DNA from: Qipengyuania sp. SS22
GTDB taxonomy: Bacteria; Pseudomonadota; Alphaproteobacteria; Sphingomonadales; Sphingomonadaceae
Direction of reading: 5' to 3'
NCBI RefSeq assembly: GCF_025736935.1
Contig: NZ_CP107048.1
Coordinates: forward strand, 2,307,501-2,371,500
Length of the DNA: 64,000 bases
Positions 47,803 to 55,508 of the stretch are shown here, one piece after another. How positions within the stretch are numbered: position 1 is the first letter of the stretch; each line of letters opens with the position of its first letter. Both the position numbers and the translations under genes were made by a program. The notes under the pieces are model-generated. The model saw only the letters and a program-made list of their open reading frames with translations, did no database searches and was not told the DNA's origin.

Positions 47803-48717
47803 ATGACCGTCGAACTCAGGGGAATGAAGACCAGTAGCGAACAGGCAGGCTCAAGCTTCAGCGGCTATCCCATGCTGGCGCTGATCCTGGTCTTGCTGGT
47901 GCTGGTAATATGGAACGTTGCCGGAAATGTGCCGATGGACGGCGCGGACAAGGCGGCCAAGCTCACCTTCGTCGGCCTGCTCGTCCTGCCGATCCTCGTG
48001 CTGGCGTTTCTCGCCGCCGGATTTTTCATGATCCAGCCCAACCAGGCCGCGGTGATCACCCTGTTCGGCGAATATCGCGGGACCGAGCGGCGCGAGGGGC
48101 TGCGCTGGATCTGGCCGTGGATGACCAAGAACAAGCTTTCGGTGCGCGCGCACAATATCCATTCGGAACGCGTGAAGATCAACGATTTGCGCGGCAATCC
48201 GATCGAGATCGCCTGCAATGTCGTCTGGCGCGTCGCCGACAGCGCGGAGGCAAGTTTCGATGTCGACGATTACAAGGAATTCGTGAACATCCAGATCGAA
48301 GCGGGTCTGCGCACGGTCGGCTCGCGCCATCCCTATGACGATTTCGAAGGCGAGGAAGTCACGCTGCGCGGCGGCGCGGACGTCATCAATCGCGAATTGC
48401 TCGAGGAACTCAACGACCGGTTGAAGGTCGCGGGTATCATCGTCGACGAAGCGGGCCTGACTCACCTCGCCTATGCCAGCGAAATCGCCAGCGCGATGCT
48501 CAAGCGCCAGCAGGCGGATGCGATCATTGCGGCGCGGGCCAAGATCGTGCTTGGCGCGGTCGGCATGGTCGAGGATGCGCTGACCAAGCTCGCGCAGGAC
48601 GATATCGTCGAACTCGATGACGAACGCCGCGCGGCGATGGTCAGCAACCTGATGGTCGTGCTGTGCGGCGAGAAGGACGTGCACCCGGTGATCAACGCGG
48701 GCTCGCTCTACCAATAG
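47803..48717 (+). CDS. SPFH domain membrane protein
   Basis: A 304-residue protein with two N-terminal transmembrane segments (about residues 22-42 and 54-77). The SPFH/band 7 domain follows: [33 protein letters not shown], then [29 protein letters not shown]. The C-terminus is largely helical ([28 protein letters not shown]). SPFH proteins assemble into membrane rafts or cages that control proteases or transport. A strong TTGGAGGA site precedes the ATG. A ribbon-helix-helix gene follows after 22 bp. Confidence 0.88.
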   Translation: MTVELRGMKTSSEQAGSSFSGYPMLALILVLLVLVIWNVAGNVPMDGADKAAKLTFVGLLVLPILVLAFLAAGFFMIQPNQAAVITLFGEYRGTERREGLRWIWPWMTKNKLSVRAHNIHSERVKINDLRGNPIEIACNVVWRVADSAEASFDVDDYKEFVNIQIEAGLRTVGSRHPYDDFEGEEVTLRGGADVINRELLEELNDRLKVAGIIVDEAGLTHLAYASEIASAMLKRQQADAIIAARAKIVLGAVGMVEDALTKLAQDDIVELDDERRAAMVSNLMVVLCGEKDVHPVINAGSLYQ

Positions 48718-48739
48718 GCATGCGTGGAGCTTCGGTCCG

Positions 48740-48931
48740 ATGACAAAGAAGGCCTTCGCCCTGCGCCTCGATCCGGCGGTCCACGCCGCGATAGAGCGGC
48801 TTGCCGCGAGCGAGCTACGCAGCGCCAATGCCCAGATCGAGATGTTGCTGCGCGAGTCGCTGGCGAAGCGCGGGATCAAGGTGCCGGTGTCGAAACCGCT
48901 CAAGCGCGGCCGGCCGAAGAAGGAGGAATGA
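48740..48931 (+). CDS. Arc-type ribbon-helix-helix protein
   Basis: A 63-residue protein with the classic strand-helix-helix core: KKAFALRLDPAVHAAIERLA, then SANAQIEMLLRESLAKRG. A basic tail (KPLKRGRPKKEE) follows. Such proteins dimerise and bind operators with the beta ribbon. It is the second gene of the SPFH cassette and the best candidate to bind the TGATATCA palindrome upstream of the cassette. It resembles antitoxin-like Arc/HicB regulators, but no toxin-like partner is recognised. Confidence 0.85.
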   Translation: MTKKAFALRLDPAVHAAIERLAASELRSANAQIEMLLRESLAKRGIKVPVSKPLKRGRPKKEE

Positions 48932-48932
48932 G

Positions 48933-49049
48933 ATGACAGTCCCTCACTGGCTGAGCGCGGTTGTCCTGCTGGCAGCGGTGGGCGGCCCGCCCGCGGCCGT
49001 TGCGGTCGGGGCGGATTTGATGACACGCGATAGGGGGGCAGGTGAGTGA
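48933..49049 (+). CDS. Very small membrane protein of the SPFH cassette
   Basis: A 38-residue protein with one transmembrane segment (WLSAVVLLAAVGGPPAAVAVGADLM) and a short charged tail. Translation is supported by AAGGAGG 8 nt before the ATG. The start lies one base after the ribbon-helix-helix stop, and a GTGA overlap joins it to the next gene. No family is recognised. Confidence 0.6.
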   Translation: MTVPHWLSAVVLLAAVGGPPAAVAVGADLMTRDRGAGE

Positions 49050-49309
49050 ACGAGCGTGACGACGGCGCATGGTTCGCACCCAAGAGCCATGGCTATGGTG
49101 CGGGTCTGCCGATTGCCTGGCAGGGCTGGGCGCTGCTGACGGGCTACCTCGCGGTGCTCTTGCTGTGCGTCGGCTTGGCGGCATGGAATGCGGAAGTAGG
49201 GTTGGCTGGGGCTATCCTCCTCGGCTCCGTTGCTACCGCAGCACTGGTTTATGTCGCAGCTTTGAAAACGCGTGGCGGCTGGCGCTGGCGGTGGGGCAAA
49301 GACGATTGA
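49046..49309 (+). CDS. Small two-TM protein ending the SPFH cassette
   Basis: An 87-residue protein starting at GTG within a GTGA overlap with the preceding stop. Two hydrophobic segments (WALLTGYLAVLLLCVGLAAWN and GLAGAILLGSVATAALVYVAAL) are followed by a basic aromatic tail (KTRGGWRWRWGKDD). A polar, aromatic N-terminus (DDGAWFAPKSHGYGAGLPIAW) precedes them. I recall proteins beginning WFAPKRYGYGAGLPI in other alphaproteobacteria, so a conserved unknown family is likely. Tight spacing links all four genes. Confidence 0.75.
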   Translation: MNERDDGAWFAPKSHGYGAGLPIAWQGWALLTGYLAVLLLCVGLAAWNAEVGLAGAILLGSVATAALVYVAALKTRGGWRWRWGKDD

Positions 49310-49343
49310 GGGTCTCATCCCGGGCACGGGACTTATCACTGCG

Positions 49344-49351
49344 TTAACCAT
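49344..49351 (+). promoter_or_regulatory. CtrA half-site candidate before the beta-helix gene
   Basis: TTAACCAT, the half-site word reported for the alphaproteobacterial cell-cycle regulator CtrA, lies 20 bp before the ATG of the beta-helix protein within GCGTTAACCATTATACC. A full TTAA-N7-TTAA site is not present. Confidence 0.3.
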
Positions 49352-49370
49352 TATACCCTAGGCGTTGACT

Positions 49371-50357
49371 ATGGTTTCGCCATTCGTCTCCCCCGCCTCG
49401 CGCCTTCCGCGCTGGCTTCTCGCTGCGATCGCCGCGATGGCGGTCAGCGCTATCCCGCTGGCCGCGGTGCTGGCGCAGACCGGCGGATCGCCCAGCTTTA
49501 CCGTCGCCGAGACCGGCCGCGGCTATGGTTCGCTGCAGGCTGCGGTCGATGCGATCGGCAATCGCGAGGGCACGGTGGTGATTGCTTCCGGCAATTGGAA
49601 CGAGTGCGCGGTACAGAGCGAGGGCGTGGTCCATTTCCGCGCCGAACAGCCGGGTGAAGCGCTGCTTGGCGGCAAGGCGTGCGAAGGCAAGGCATCGCTG
49701 GTGCTGCGCGGTCGCGCTGCCAGCGTCGAAGGGCTGGTTTTCGCCGATATCGCGGTTGCCGACGGCAATGGCGCGGGCATCCGTCTTGAAGAGGGGCCGC
49801 TGCGCGTGTCGCAAAGCTGGTTCCGTGACAGCCAGCAGGGGATCTTGACCACCAATGGCGTCGACAGCGAGCTGGTGGTCGACAAATCGACCTTCACCCG
49901 GCTGGGCACTTGCGAAAATTCGGGCGGCTGCGCCCATTCGATCTATGCCGGCGATTACGGCAGCGTCACCGTGACGCGCAGCCGGTTCGAACAGGGCACC
50001 GGCGGCCATTACCTCAAGTCGCGTGCGGCGCGGATCGTGATCGAAGGCAACAGTTTCGACGATGCCAACGGCCACGGTACCAATTACCTGATCGACCTGC
50101 CCAATGGCGGGACCGGCGCGATTCGCGGCAACTGGTTCGTCCAGGGGCGCGACAAGGAAAACTGGTCGACGATGATCGCCATCGGCGCCGAAGGCGCACG
50201 TTACACGTCCGACGGGCTGGTCATTGCCGATAACGATGCGCGGATGGTCCCGGGGCTGTCGCGCAGCCCGGCCTTCATTGCCGACTGGACCAATGACGCG
50301 CTGGTGATCGAGAACAACAGGCTCGGCAGCAACGTCAGGCGCTTCGAGCGGCGCTGA
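49371..50357 (+). CDS. Exported right-handed beta-helix repeat protein
   Basis: A 328-residue protein with a signal or anchor segment (about residues 12-37). A parallel beta-helix follows with repeated turns: GYGSLQAAVDAIGNREGTVVIASG, VEGLVFADIAV, LRVSQSWFRDSQQGI, LVVDKSTFTRLG, VTVTRSRFEQGTGGHYLKS, IVIEGNSF, AIRGNWF and LVIENNRLG. This is the pectate-lyase-like fold, and no lyase catalytic set is evident. It may bind or modify surface polysaccharide. Its end overlaps the GNAT gene tail-to-tail by 23 nt. A TTG two codons upstream is an alternative start. Confidence 0.82.
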   Translation: MVSPFVSPASRLPRWLLAAIAAMAVSAIPLAAVLAQTGGSPSFTVAETGRGYGSLQAAVDAIGNREGTVVIASGNWNECAVQSEGVVHFRAEQPGEALLGGKACEGKASLVLRGRAASVEGLVFADIAVADGNGAGIRLEEGPLRVSQSWFRDSQQGILTTNGVDSELVVDKSTFTRLGTCENSGGCAHSIYAGDYGSVTVTRSRFEQGTGGHYLKSRAARIVIEGNSFDDANGHGTNYLIDLPNGGTGAIRGNWFVQGRDKENWSTMIAIGAEGARYTSDGLVIADNDARMVPGLSRSPAFIADWTNDALVIENNRLGSNVRRFERR

Positions 50358-50850
50358 ACGCCGGGGCGAAAGTCACCGCGCCGCGCGGCGCGTCGCCTTC
50401 AAGCACCAAACGCTGGAAATAGCGGGGCTCCGCCCCGTCGTAGCGCAGCGCGGAATCGCATTCGAAACCGAAGCGCGCGTAATAGGCCGGATCGCCGACC
50501 AGCACGATCCCGTGCCCGCCGCTTTCGCGCAGATCGGCAATGCCGCGCTTGATCAGCGCCGAACCGATGCCCTGCCGTTGCAGTTCGGGCGAGACGCTGA
50601 CCGGGCCGAGCCCGAACCACCCCTCGCTGCCATCGGAAATGGTGACCGGCGAAAATGCGGCATGGCCGACGATCCGCGCCGTATCCTCGGCGACCAGCGA
50701 CAGCGCCAGGTCGCCATCGGCGCGCAGCCGGTCGACCAGTTGCTGCTCGTCGCCACCGGCATAGGGCATGTCGCGGAACGCCGCTTCGGTCAGCGCGAAG
50801 ATCGTCGGTGCATCACAGCTGCGTTCGGGCCGGATCGCGATGGCGCTCAA
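50335..50850 (-). CDS. GNAT family N-acetyltransferase (YhbS-like)
   Basis: A 171-residue protein with the GNAT acetyl-CoA loop: WFGLGPVSVSPELQRQGIGSALIKRGI, followed by VLVGDPAYYARFGF, the YhbS-type pattern. The substrate is unknown. The start is TTG inside a TTGA overlap with the ribA stop, so it is translated behind ribA. The first ATG-coded methionine comes much later, after the fold has begun, which supports the TTG. Confidence 0.85.
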   Translation of the reverse strand: MSAIAIRPERSCDAPTIFALTEAAFRDMPYAGGDEQQLVDRLRADGDLALSLVAEDTARIVGHAAFSPVTISDGSEGWFGLGPVSVSPELQRQGIGSALIKRGIADLRESGGHGIVLVGDPAYYARFGFECDSALRYDGAEPRYFQRLVLEGDAPRGAVTFAPAFSAARSA

Positions 50851-51866
50851 ATCAGATGTCCCGACCGGTCACGTTTGGTCGCGAGGTAATGCGCGTTGTG
50901 CGGATTGTCGGGCAGCGCATGCGGCACGCGCTCGGTGATGGACACACCTTCCGCCTCGAGCGTGGCGACCTTGGCCGGATTGTTGGTCATCAGCCTTATT
51001 GCCCCGACATTGAGCAACTCCAGCATGCGCGCCGCAGTGGGGAAATCGCGTGCTTCGTCGGGCAGACCAAGCCGCGTGTTGGCATCGACCGTGTCGAAGC
51101 CCTGATCCTGCAGGCGGTAGGCGCGCAGCTTGTTGATGATGCCGATCCCGCGGCCTTCCTGTCGCATATACAGCAGGACGCCCCAGCCGCCCTCCTCGGC
51201 CTCGGCGGCCATAGCCTGTAGCGCGGCGGCGAGTTGCGGGCCGCAATCGCATTTGAGGCTGCCGAGGATATCGCCCGTGAGGCATTCCGAATGCAGCCGG
51301 ACCAGCGGAATGCGGTCGGCCGATTGCTCGCCGATGATCAGCGCGACATGCTCGCGCGTGTCATCGGGACTGCGGAAGGCGACGATCCGCGCATCGGCGG
51401 CGGCGGCCACGGGCAGCCGCGCGCGCGAGGCGATCTGCAGCCGCGCGGCATCGGTAAAAGCGCCGACGTCGGCAGCGGTCAGCGCCACCGCTTCGCCGGC
51501 ATTTTCCGGGTCGACCAAAAAGGCGGGCAGCACGCCGGCGAGACGGGCGAGTTCGAGCGCGGCGCGTGCCTGCTCCTCCCATTCGAGCGCCAGCGCCTTG
51601 AACGGCCCTTTGAGCGGCTTGGCCATGTCGAGCGCGGGATCGGCAACCGCCAGCGCGGCGGGCAGGTCGAACGGGTCGGCACCGCGCATCAGCACCGGCT
51701 GGCGCGGCGCGGCGGCTTCGATCTGGTTGGCCAGCTTGAGCGTCGCCGCGCGCGTGGCGGATATCAGCATGGCCGATCCTGCGAGTTCGCCGAAGGCGGT
51801 TTCGACCGGTTGCAGCCGCGGGGCTCCTTCGATGGCGAGCGGCCAGCCGTGGCGCAGCGCGTCCAC
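50847..51866 (-). CDS. ribA: GTP cyclohydrolase II
   Basis: A 339-residue enzyme of riboflavin synthesis that opens GTP. The zinc cysteines Cys195, Cys206 and Cys208 lie in HSECLTGDILGSLKCDCGPQL, followed by RQEGRGIGIINKLRAYRLQDQG and GFDTVDAN. The first 150 or so residues form an unrelated extension typical of sphingomonad RibA proteins. The start is uncertain: the GTG at 51866 is the only standard start between the xth stop and the conserved DALRHGWPLAIEG region, but homology seems to begin slightly earlier. It is followed by GNAT with a 4-nt overlap. Confidence 0.9.
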   Translation of the reverse strand: MDALRHGWPLAIEGAPRLQPVETAFGELAGSAMLISATRAATLKLANQIEAAAPRQPVLMRGADPFDLPAALAVADPALDMAKPLKGPFKALALEWEEQARAALELARLAGVLPAFLVDPENAGEAVALTAADVGAFTDAARLQIASRARLPVAAAADARIVAFRSPDDTREHVALIIGEQSADRIPLVRLHSECLTGDILGSLKCDCGPQLAAALQAMAAEAEEGGWGVLLYMRQEGRGIGIINKLRAYRLQDQGFDTVDANTRLGLPDEARDFPTAARMLELLNVGAIRLMTNNPAKVATLEAEGVSITERVPHALPDNPHNAHYLATKRDRSGHLI

Positions 51867-51901
51867 CGCTTGCGCCGCGCGCCGTGAAGGAGAAGCTGCG
51901 C

Positions 51902-52693
51902 TCAGAGCGTGAACTCCGTCACCAGCGGCACATGGTCCGATGGCTTTTCCCAGTCGCGCGCATATTCGTGGATCGAATGGCCGGTGGCCTGCCGCGCAAG
52001 TTCGGGGCTGGCCCACATATGGTCGAGCCGGCGGCCGCGGTCGTTCACCTTCCAGTCCTTCGACCGGTAGCTCCACCAGCTGTAATAGCGCTCGGGCGCC
52101 GCGATGTGTTCGCGCCCGATATCGCTCCAGCCGTGTGCATCCATGAAGCGCTGCAGGCTCTCGACCTCGATCGGCGTGTGGCTGACCACCTTGAGCAATT
52201 GCTTGTGGTTCCAAACATCGCTTTCGAGCGGGGCGATGTTGAAATCGCCGACGATCAGCGTCGGCCGGTCGACCGCATCGGCCCAGCGGGTCATCCGCTC
52301 GAGGAAATCGAGTTTCTGGCCGAACTTGGTGTTCTTTTCGCGATCGGGCTCGTCCCCGCCGGCGGGGACATAGACGTTCTCGACGATCATCCCCTGATGG
52401 TCGGTCAGCTCGACACCGACATGGCGCGCTTCGCCATTGTCCTGCCAGTCATGGCGGCTGAATTCCTTGAGCGGCGTTTTCGCGACTGTCGCGACCCCGT
52501 GATAGCCCTTCTGGCCGTGCACCGCGAAATGCTCGTAGCCGAGCGCGCGGAATGCCTCGTAAGGAAACTGGTGCTCCTGGCACTTGATCTCCTGCAGGCA
52601 CAGCACATCGGGCGCCTGCTCTTCGATGAAGCGCTCGACGATAGGCATGCGCAGACGGACGGAATTGATGTTCCAGGTAGCGATAGAAACCAT
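51902..52693 (-). CDS. xth: Exodeoxyribonuclease III
   Basis: A 263-residue AP endonuclease/3'-5' exonuclease for base-excision repair. The metal-binding Glu35 is in LCLQEIKCQ, with GDFNIAPLESDVWNHKQLL in the middle and the terminal SDHVPLVTEF with the catalytic histidine. ATWNINSVRLR starts the fold. It lies just upstream of ribA on the same strand and may be co-transcribed. Confidence 0.95.
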   Translation of the reverse strand: MVSIATWNINSVRLRMPIVERFIEEQAPDVLCLQEIKCQEHQFPYEAFRALGYEHFAVHGQKGYHGVATVAKTPLKEFSRHDWQDNGEARHVGVELTDHQGMIVENVYVPAGGDEPDREKNTKFGQKLDFLERMTRWADAVDRPTLIVGDFNIAPLESDVWNHKQLLKVVSHTPIEVESLQRFMDAHGWSDIGREHIAAPERYYSWWSYRSKDWKVNDRGRRLDHMWASPELARQATGHSIHEYARDWEKPSDHVPLVTEFTL

Positions 52694-52784
52694 GGCCAGC
52701 GACTTAGGACGCGCGCCGGGAAAACTCCACCTTTCCCTTTTCGGATCGAGCCGATAGCGCGGGGGCGATTGCCAGGAGAGCTAC

Positions 52785-54242
52785 ATGATCCGGACCCATT
52801 CCCTCGCCGCGCTGGCCGCATCCGCCGCGCTGTTGCTGGGCGGCTGCACCACCACCAACAATTACAACTATCCCAAGGACGCGCGCGCCGCGCCGGCTGC
52901 CAGCAAAGCGCAGGCCGCGGGCCAGGCGAAGAACGTAATCCTGTTCATCGGCGACGGTATGGGCATTTCCACCGTCACCGCCGCGCGGATCTATGCGGGC
53001 CAGAAGCAGGGGCAGAGCGGCGAGGAATACGTCCTGCCGTTCGAAACCTTCGACAATGTCGCGCTGGTCAAGACCTACAATACCGACGCGCAGGTGGCCG
53101 ACAGCGCGGGCACGGCCAGCGCCATGCATACGGGCGTTAAGACCAGGATCGGCGTGCTCGGCTATGGGCCCGGCGTGGCCAATGGCGATTGCGCATCGGG
53201 CAGCGGGCACGAACTGGGCCTGCTGGGTGAAGAGGTGAAGCAGCGCGGGCTGGCGCTGGGCATCGTCAGCACCGCGCGGCTCACGCATGCGACCCCCGCC
53301 TCGGTCTATGCGCGCAGCGTGTCGCGCGACTGGGAAGGCGATACCGCCATTCCCGAAGACCAGCGCGGGCTTGGCTGCACCGACATCGCGCAGCAACTGG
53401 TCGCCGCGCCGTTCGATGTCGCGCTGGGCGGCGGCAGCGTGGCTTTCTTCGGCAAGCAGAACGGCGGGTTGAGGCTCGATGACGGCGCCGACCTTCCCGC
53501 GGACTGGGCGGCGGCGACCGGGGGCAATTTCGTCACCACGGCTGCTGATCTGGCCGCAGCCCCTGCCGATGCGCCGCTGCTGGGGCTCTTTTCGCCCAGC
53601 CACATGACCTACATGGTCGAGCGCGGTGACCAGAGCAGCGAACCGACGCTGACCGAGATGACCGCGACGGCCGTAACCCGGCTGGCGGACGATCCCGACG
53701 GGTTCTACCTGATGGTCGAAGGCGGCCGGATCGACCATGGTCATCACGACGGGCAGGCGGGCTACGCGCTGGAGGAAGCAGTCGAGTTTGCGCGCGCGAT
53801 CCAGTGGGCGATCGACAATACCGACCCGGCAGAGACGCTGATCATGGTCACTGCCGATCACAGCCATGTCTTCACGATCGCGGGCTATCCGCGGCGCGGC
53901 AACGATATCCTCGGCCTGGTCGTGCCGCCTGAAGGTTGGGGCGAGGATGGCGACCCTGCCGATGCCCCGATGCTGGCGGCGGACGGCAAGCCCTACACCA
54001 CGCTCGGTTATGGCAATGGTCCGGGAGCGCTGAAGCCCGCCGTCGCAAATGGCCGCCCGATCCCCGAAACCGGTATCGGGGCGCACCAGCAGGCGGCAAT
54101 ACCCACGGGCTCCGAAACGCACGGGGGCGAGGATGTCGCGCTGTATGCCAATGGCCCGGGGGCCGAAAACGTCCGCGGCGTGATGGAGCAGAACCTCATT
54201 TACGACGTGATCCGCAAGGCGTTCGGCTGGGACACGGAATAG
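52785..54242 (+). CDS. Alkaline phosphatase, lipoprotein form
   Basis: A 485-residue periplasmic enzyme with lipoprotein signal ending LLLGGC (Cys21) and a spacer rich in Ala, Asn and Lys. The catalytic domain starts with NVILFIGDGMG (metal-binding Asp57). The nucleophile is Ser107 in VADSAGTASAMHTG. Metal ligands follow in EGGRIDHGHHDG, TADHSHVF and TGSETHGGED. This is the PhoA-like phosphomonoesterase family. No Pho box was seen upstream. Lipidation would tether it to the outer membrane. Confidence 0.94.
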   Translation: MIRTHSLAALAASAALLLGGCTTTNNYNYPKDARAAPAASKAQAAGQAKNVILFIGDGMGISTVTAARIYAGQKQGQSGEEYVLPFETFDNVALVKTYNTDAQVADSAGTASAMHTGVKTRIGVLGYGPGVANGDCASGSGHELGLLGEEVKQRGLALGIVSTARLTHATPASVYARSVSRDWEGDTAIPEDQRGLGCTDIAQQLVAAPFDVALGGGSVAFFGKQNGGLRLDDGADLPADWAAATGGNFVTTAADLAAAPADAPLLGLFSPSHMTYMVERGDQSSEPTLTEMTATAVTRLADDPDGFYLMVEGGRIDHGHHDGQAGYALEEAVEFARAIQWAIDNTDPAETLIMVTADHSHVFTIAGYPRRGNDILGLVVPPEGWGEDGDPADAPMLAADGKPYTTLGYGNGPGALKPAVANGRPIPETGIGAHQQAAIPTGSETHGGEDVALYANGPGAENVRGVMEQNLIYDVIRKAFGWDTE

Positions 54243-54274
54243 CCGCGCACCCGCGTTCATCCCTTCCGGACAGC

Positions 54275-54312
54275 AAAAAGCCCTCACGCCGGGGGCATTG
54301 GCGCGAGGGCTT
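54275..54312 (-). terminator. Intrinsic terminator of the candidate sRNA
   Basis: Read on the minus strand, AAGCCCTC pairs with GAGGGCTT, with an inner CGCC/GGCG extension around a 9-nt loop, and is followed by a run of five T (plus-strand AAAAA at 54275-54279). It could also end lolA transcripts that read through. Confidence 0.85.
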
Positions 54313-54398
54313 CCTGTGAGCGTTCGTCACGCTTGGAACGAGACGAACCAGATCGAGGGGGTCAACAGGGGGGAAACCCGCCTCGTGTCGTCTCGTGA
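54275..54398 (-). ncRNA. Candidate small RNA with three stem-loops
   Basis: On the minus strand a promoter-like pair (54404-54432) is followed 6-7 nt later by a segment of about 124 nt. It contains a 9-bp perfect stem (ACGAGACGA/TCGTCTCGT arms at 54388-54396 and 54338-54346) whose large loop holds two C-tracts (54368-54373 and 54357-54361). Next come a 5-bp hairpin at 54319-54333 and a strong intrinsic terminator at 54275-54312. There is no ribosome-binding site with an open frame. It lies between the alkaline phosphatase and lolA 3' ends. The RNA family is unknown to me; the C-tracts could pair with ribosome-binding sites. Confidence 0.6.
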
Positions 54399-54403
54399 AT
54401 TAG

Positions 54404-54432
54404 AAATTAGGCCTCGGTCGATTGCTGTTCAA
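54404..54432 (-). promoter_or_regulatory. Sigma-70-like promoter of the candidate sRNA
   Basis: Minus strand -35 TTGAAC (54432-54427), a 17-bp spacer and -10 TAATTT (54409-54404). Start of transcription is expected near 54397-54398, exactly at the 5' foot of the first stem-loop. Confidence 0.5.
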
Positions 54433-54486
54433 TGAACGCCATGGAGCGGGATAACGCATAGATCGCACAATTCGCCGCGTGCCCGT

Positions 54487-55149
54487 TTATCCCGGGCGAC
54501 GGGACGAACGGCGCGGGTCACGGAAGGTGAACGCGCTGTCGGCCACCGCCACGCCATAGCGCTGATTGGCAAGCCGTACGGTGGTGCGGTGATTCTGCGA
54601 ATCGAGCGCGACCCAGTGGGTCAGCCGGAGCCCGCCCGGCGATGCGGCATCGCGCGCGAAGATCAGCGTGATCACACCGAATTCGGGCCGCTTGGTATCG
54701 CGCACTTCGACGCTGACGACATCGGGGTGACTGGTCGGCACCAGCTTGCCGAAGCGCTTCACGTCGCGGCTCGGGTCGAGCAGTGCGCCGAGCGGCGAGT
54801 TCTCGATCGGCCAGCGCTGGACCTGGTTGACCTCGTAGTCGACCATATACATCGACTTGCCGTTCGAGACGACGAGCATGGGCACGCCCTTCTCGTATTC
54901 GAACCGGATCTTGCCCGGCCGCTTGAGCGTCATGACCCCGCGTACGGTCTGGCCGCTGCGGTCGGTCTGGACGAAATCGGCCTTCATTGTCGAGATACCG
55001 CGCAAGGCCGCAACGGCCTTGTCGAGATCGCCCTGCGCGGCGGCCACCGGGGCCGGCGCCAGGAGGGCGGATGCAGGAAGCGCCGCGGCCAGCGAAAGGG
55101 CTAGCGCGGCGCGGATCGATTTATGCTTTTGCAAAGACAAGGTGCTCAT
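54487..55149 (-). CDS. lolA: Outer-membrane lipoprotein carrier protein LolA
   Basis: A 220-residue periplasmic chaperone that carries lipoproteins from LolCDE to the outer membrane. It has a signal peptide (about residues 1-38) and the LolA fold marked by MKADFVQTDRSGQTVRGVMTLKRPGKIRFEYEKGVP, YMVDYEVNQVQRWPI and FTFRDPR. The start at 55149 has AGGAG 4 nt upstream. A GGAAC-N17-GGTT sequence overlaps its leader, close to but not matching the EcfG consensus. It serves the many lipoproteins encoded in this window. Confidence 0.92.
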   Translation of the reverse strand: MSTLSLQKHKSIRAALALSLAAALPASALLAPAPVAAAQGDLDKAVAALRGISTMKADFVQTDRSGQTVRGVMTLKRPGKIRFEYEKGVPMLVVSNGKSMYMVDYEVNQVQRWPIENSPLGALLDPSRDVKRFGKLVPTSHPDVVSVEVRDTKRPEFGVITLIFARDAASPGGLRLTHWVALDSQNHRTTVRLANQRYGVAVADSAFTFRDPRRSSRRPG

Positions 55150-55223
55150 GCTCCTGCGGTTAGGGTCGGAGCATTGAACCATCGCTGAACCCGGCTCGTT
55201 CCCGCGGTTCAGCTGGTTGCGCA

Positions 55224-55391
55224 TTACTTGATCTTGGCTTCCTTGAACTCGACGTGCTTGCGCGCGACGGGATCGTACTTGCGGAAGGTGAACTTCTCGG
55301 TGTGATTCCGGGGGTTCTTCTTGGTCACATAGTAGAAGCCCGTGTCGGCAGTCGAGACGAGCTTGATCTTGACGGTTGCGGGCTTCGCCAT
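55224..55391 (-). CDS. rpmG: 50S ribosomal protein L33
   Basis: A 55-residue ribosomal protein read as [55 protein letters not shown]. This is the cysteine-free (zinc-independent) L33 type. GGAA lies a few bases before the ATG on the minus strand. It lies between arfB and lolA on the same strand, 74 bp before lolA. Confidence 0.95.
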   Translation of the reverse strand: MAKPATVKIKLVSTADTGFYYVTKKNPRNHTEKFTFRKYDPVARKHVEFKEAKIK

Positions 55392-55431
55392 GGCGTGTTC
55401 CTAAAGATCTGAATGGGGCCGATGGGGCCCG

Positions 55432-55475
55432 AAAAAACAAGGGCGGCGCGCAGAGCACCGCCGTTCCGGCGCGCC
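55432..55475 (-). terminator. Putative terminator of the pabBC-rluA-arfB operon
   Basis: On the minus strand GC-rich inverted repeats (GGCGGTG...CCGCC at 55442-55462, or the longer GCGCGCC pairing at 55445-55475) precede TTGTTTTTT (plus-strand A run 55432-55437). Two alternative stems make the exact structure uncertain. Confidence 0.5.
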
Positions 55476-55508
55476 CATTGGGCGATTCACCGGGAAAAGT
55501 CAAGCATC

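Noticed and set aside
48740..49309. RHH gene plus a small gene as a toxin-antitoxin pair
   Set aside because: The partners are hydrophobic membrane proteins without a recognised toxin fold and the first gene is an SPFH protein, so an antitoxin label is not supported.
55170..55200. GGAAC-N17-GGTT upstream of lolA as an EcfG promoter
   Set aside because: One mismatch in the -10 and an essential constitutive gene downstream; not strong enough to annotate.
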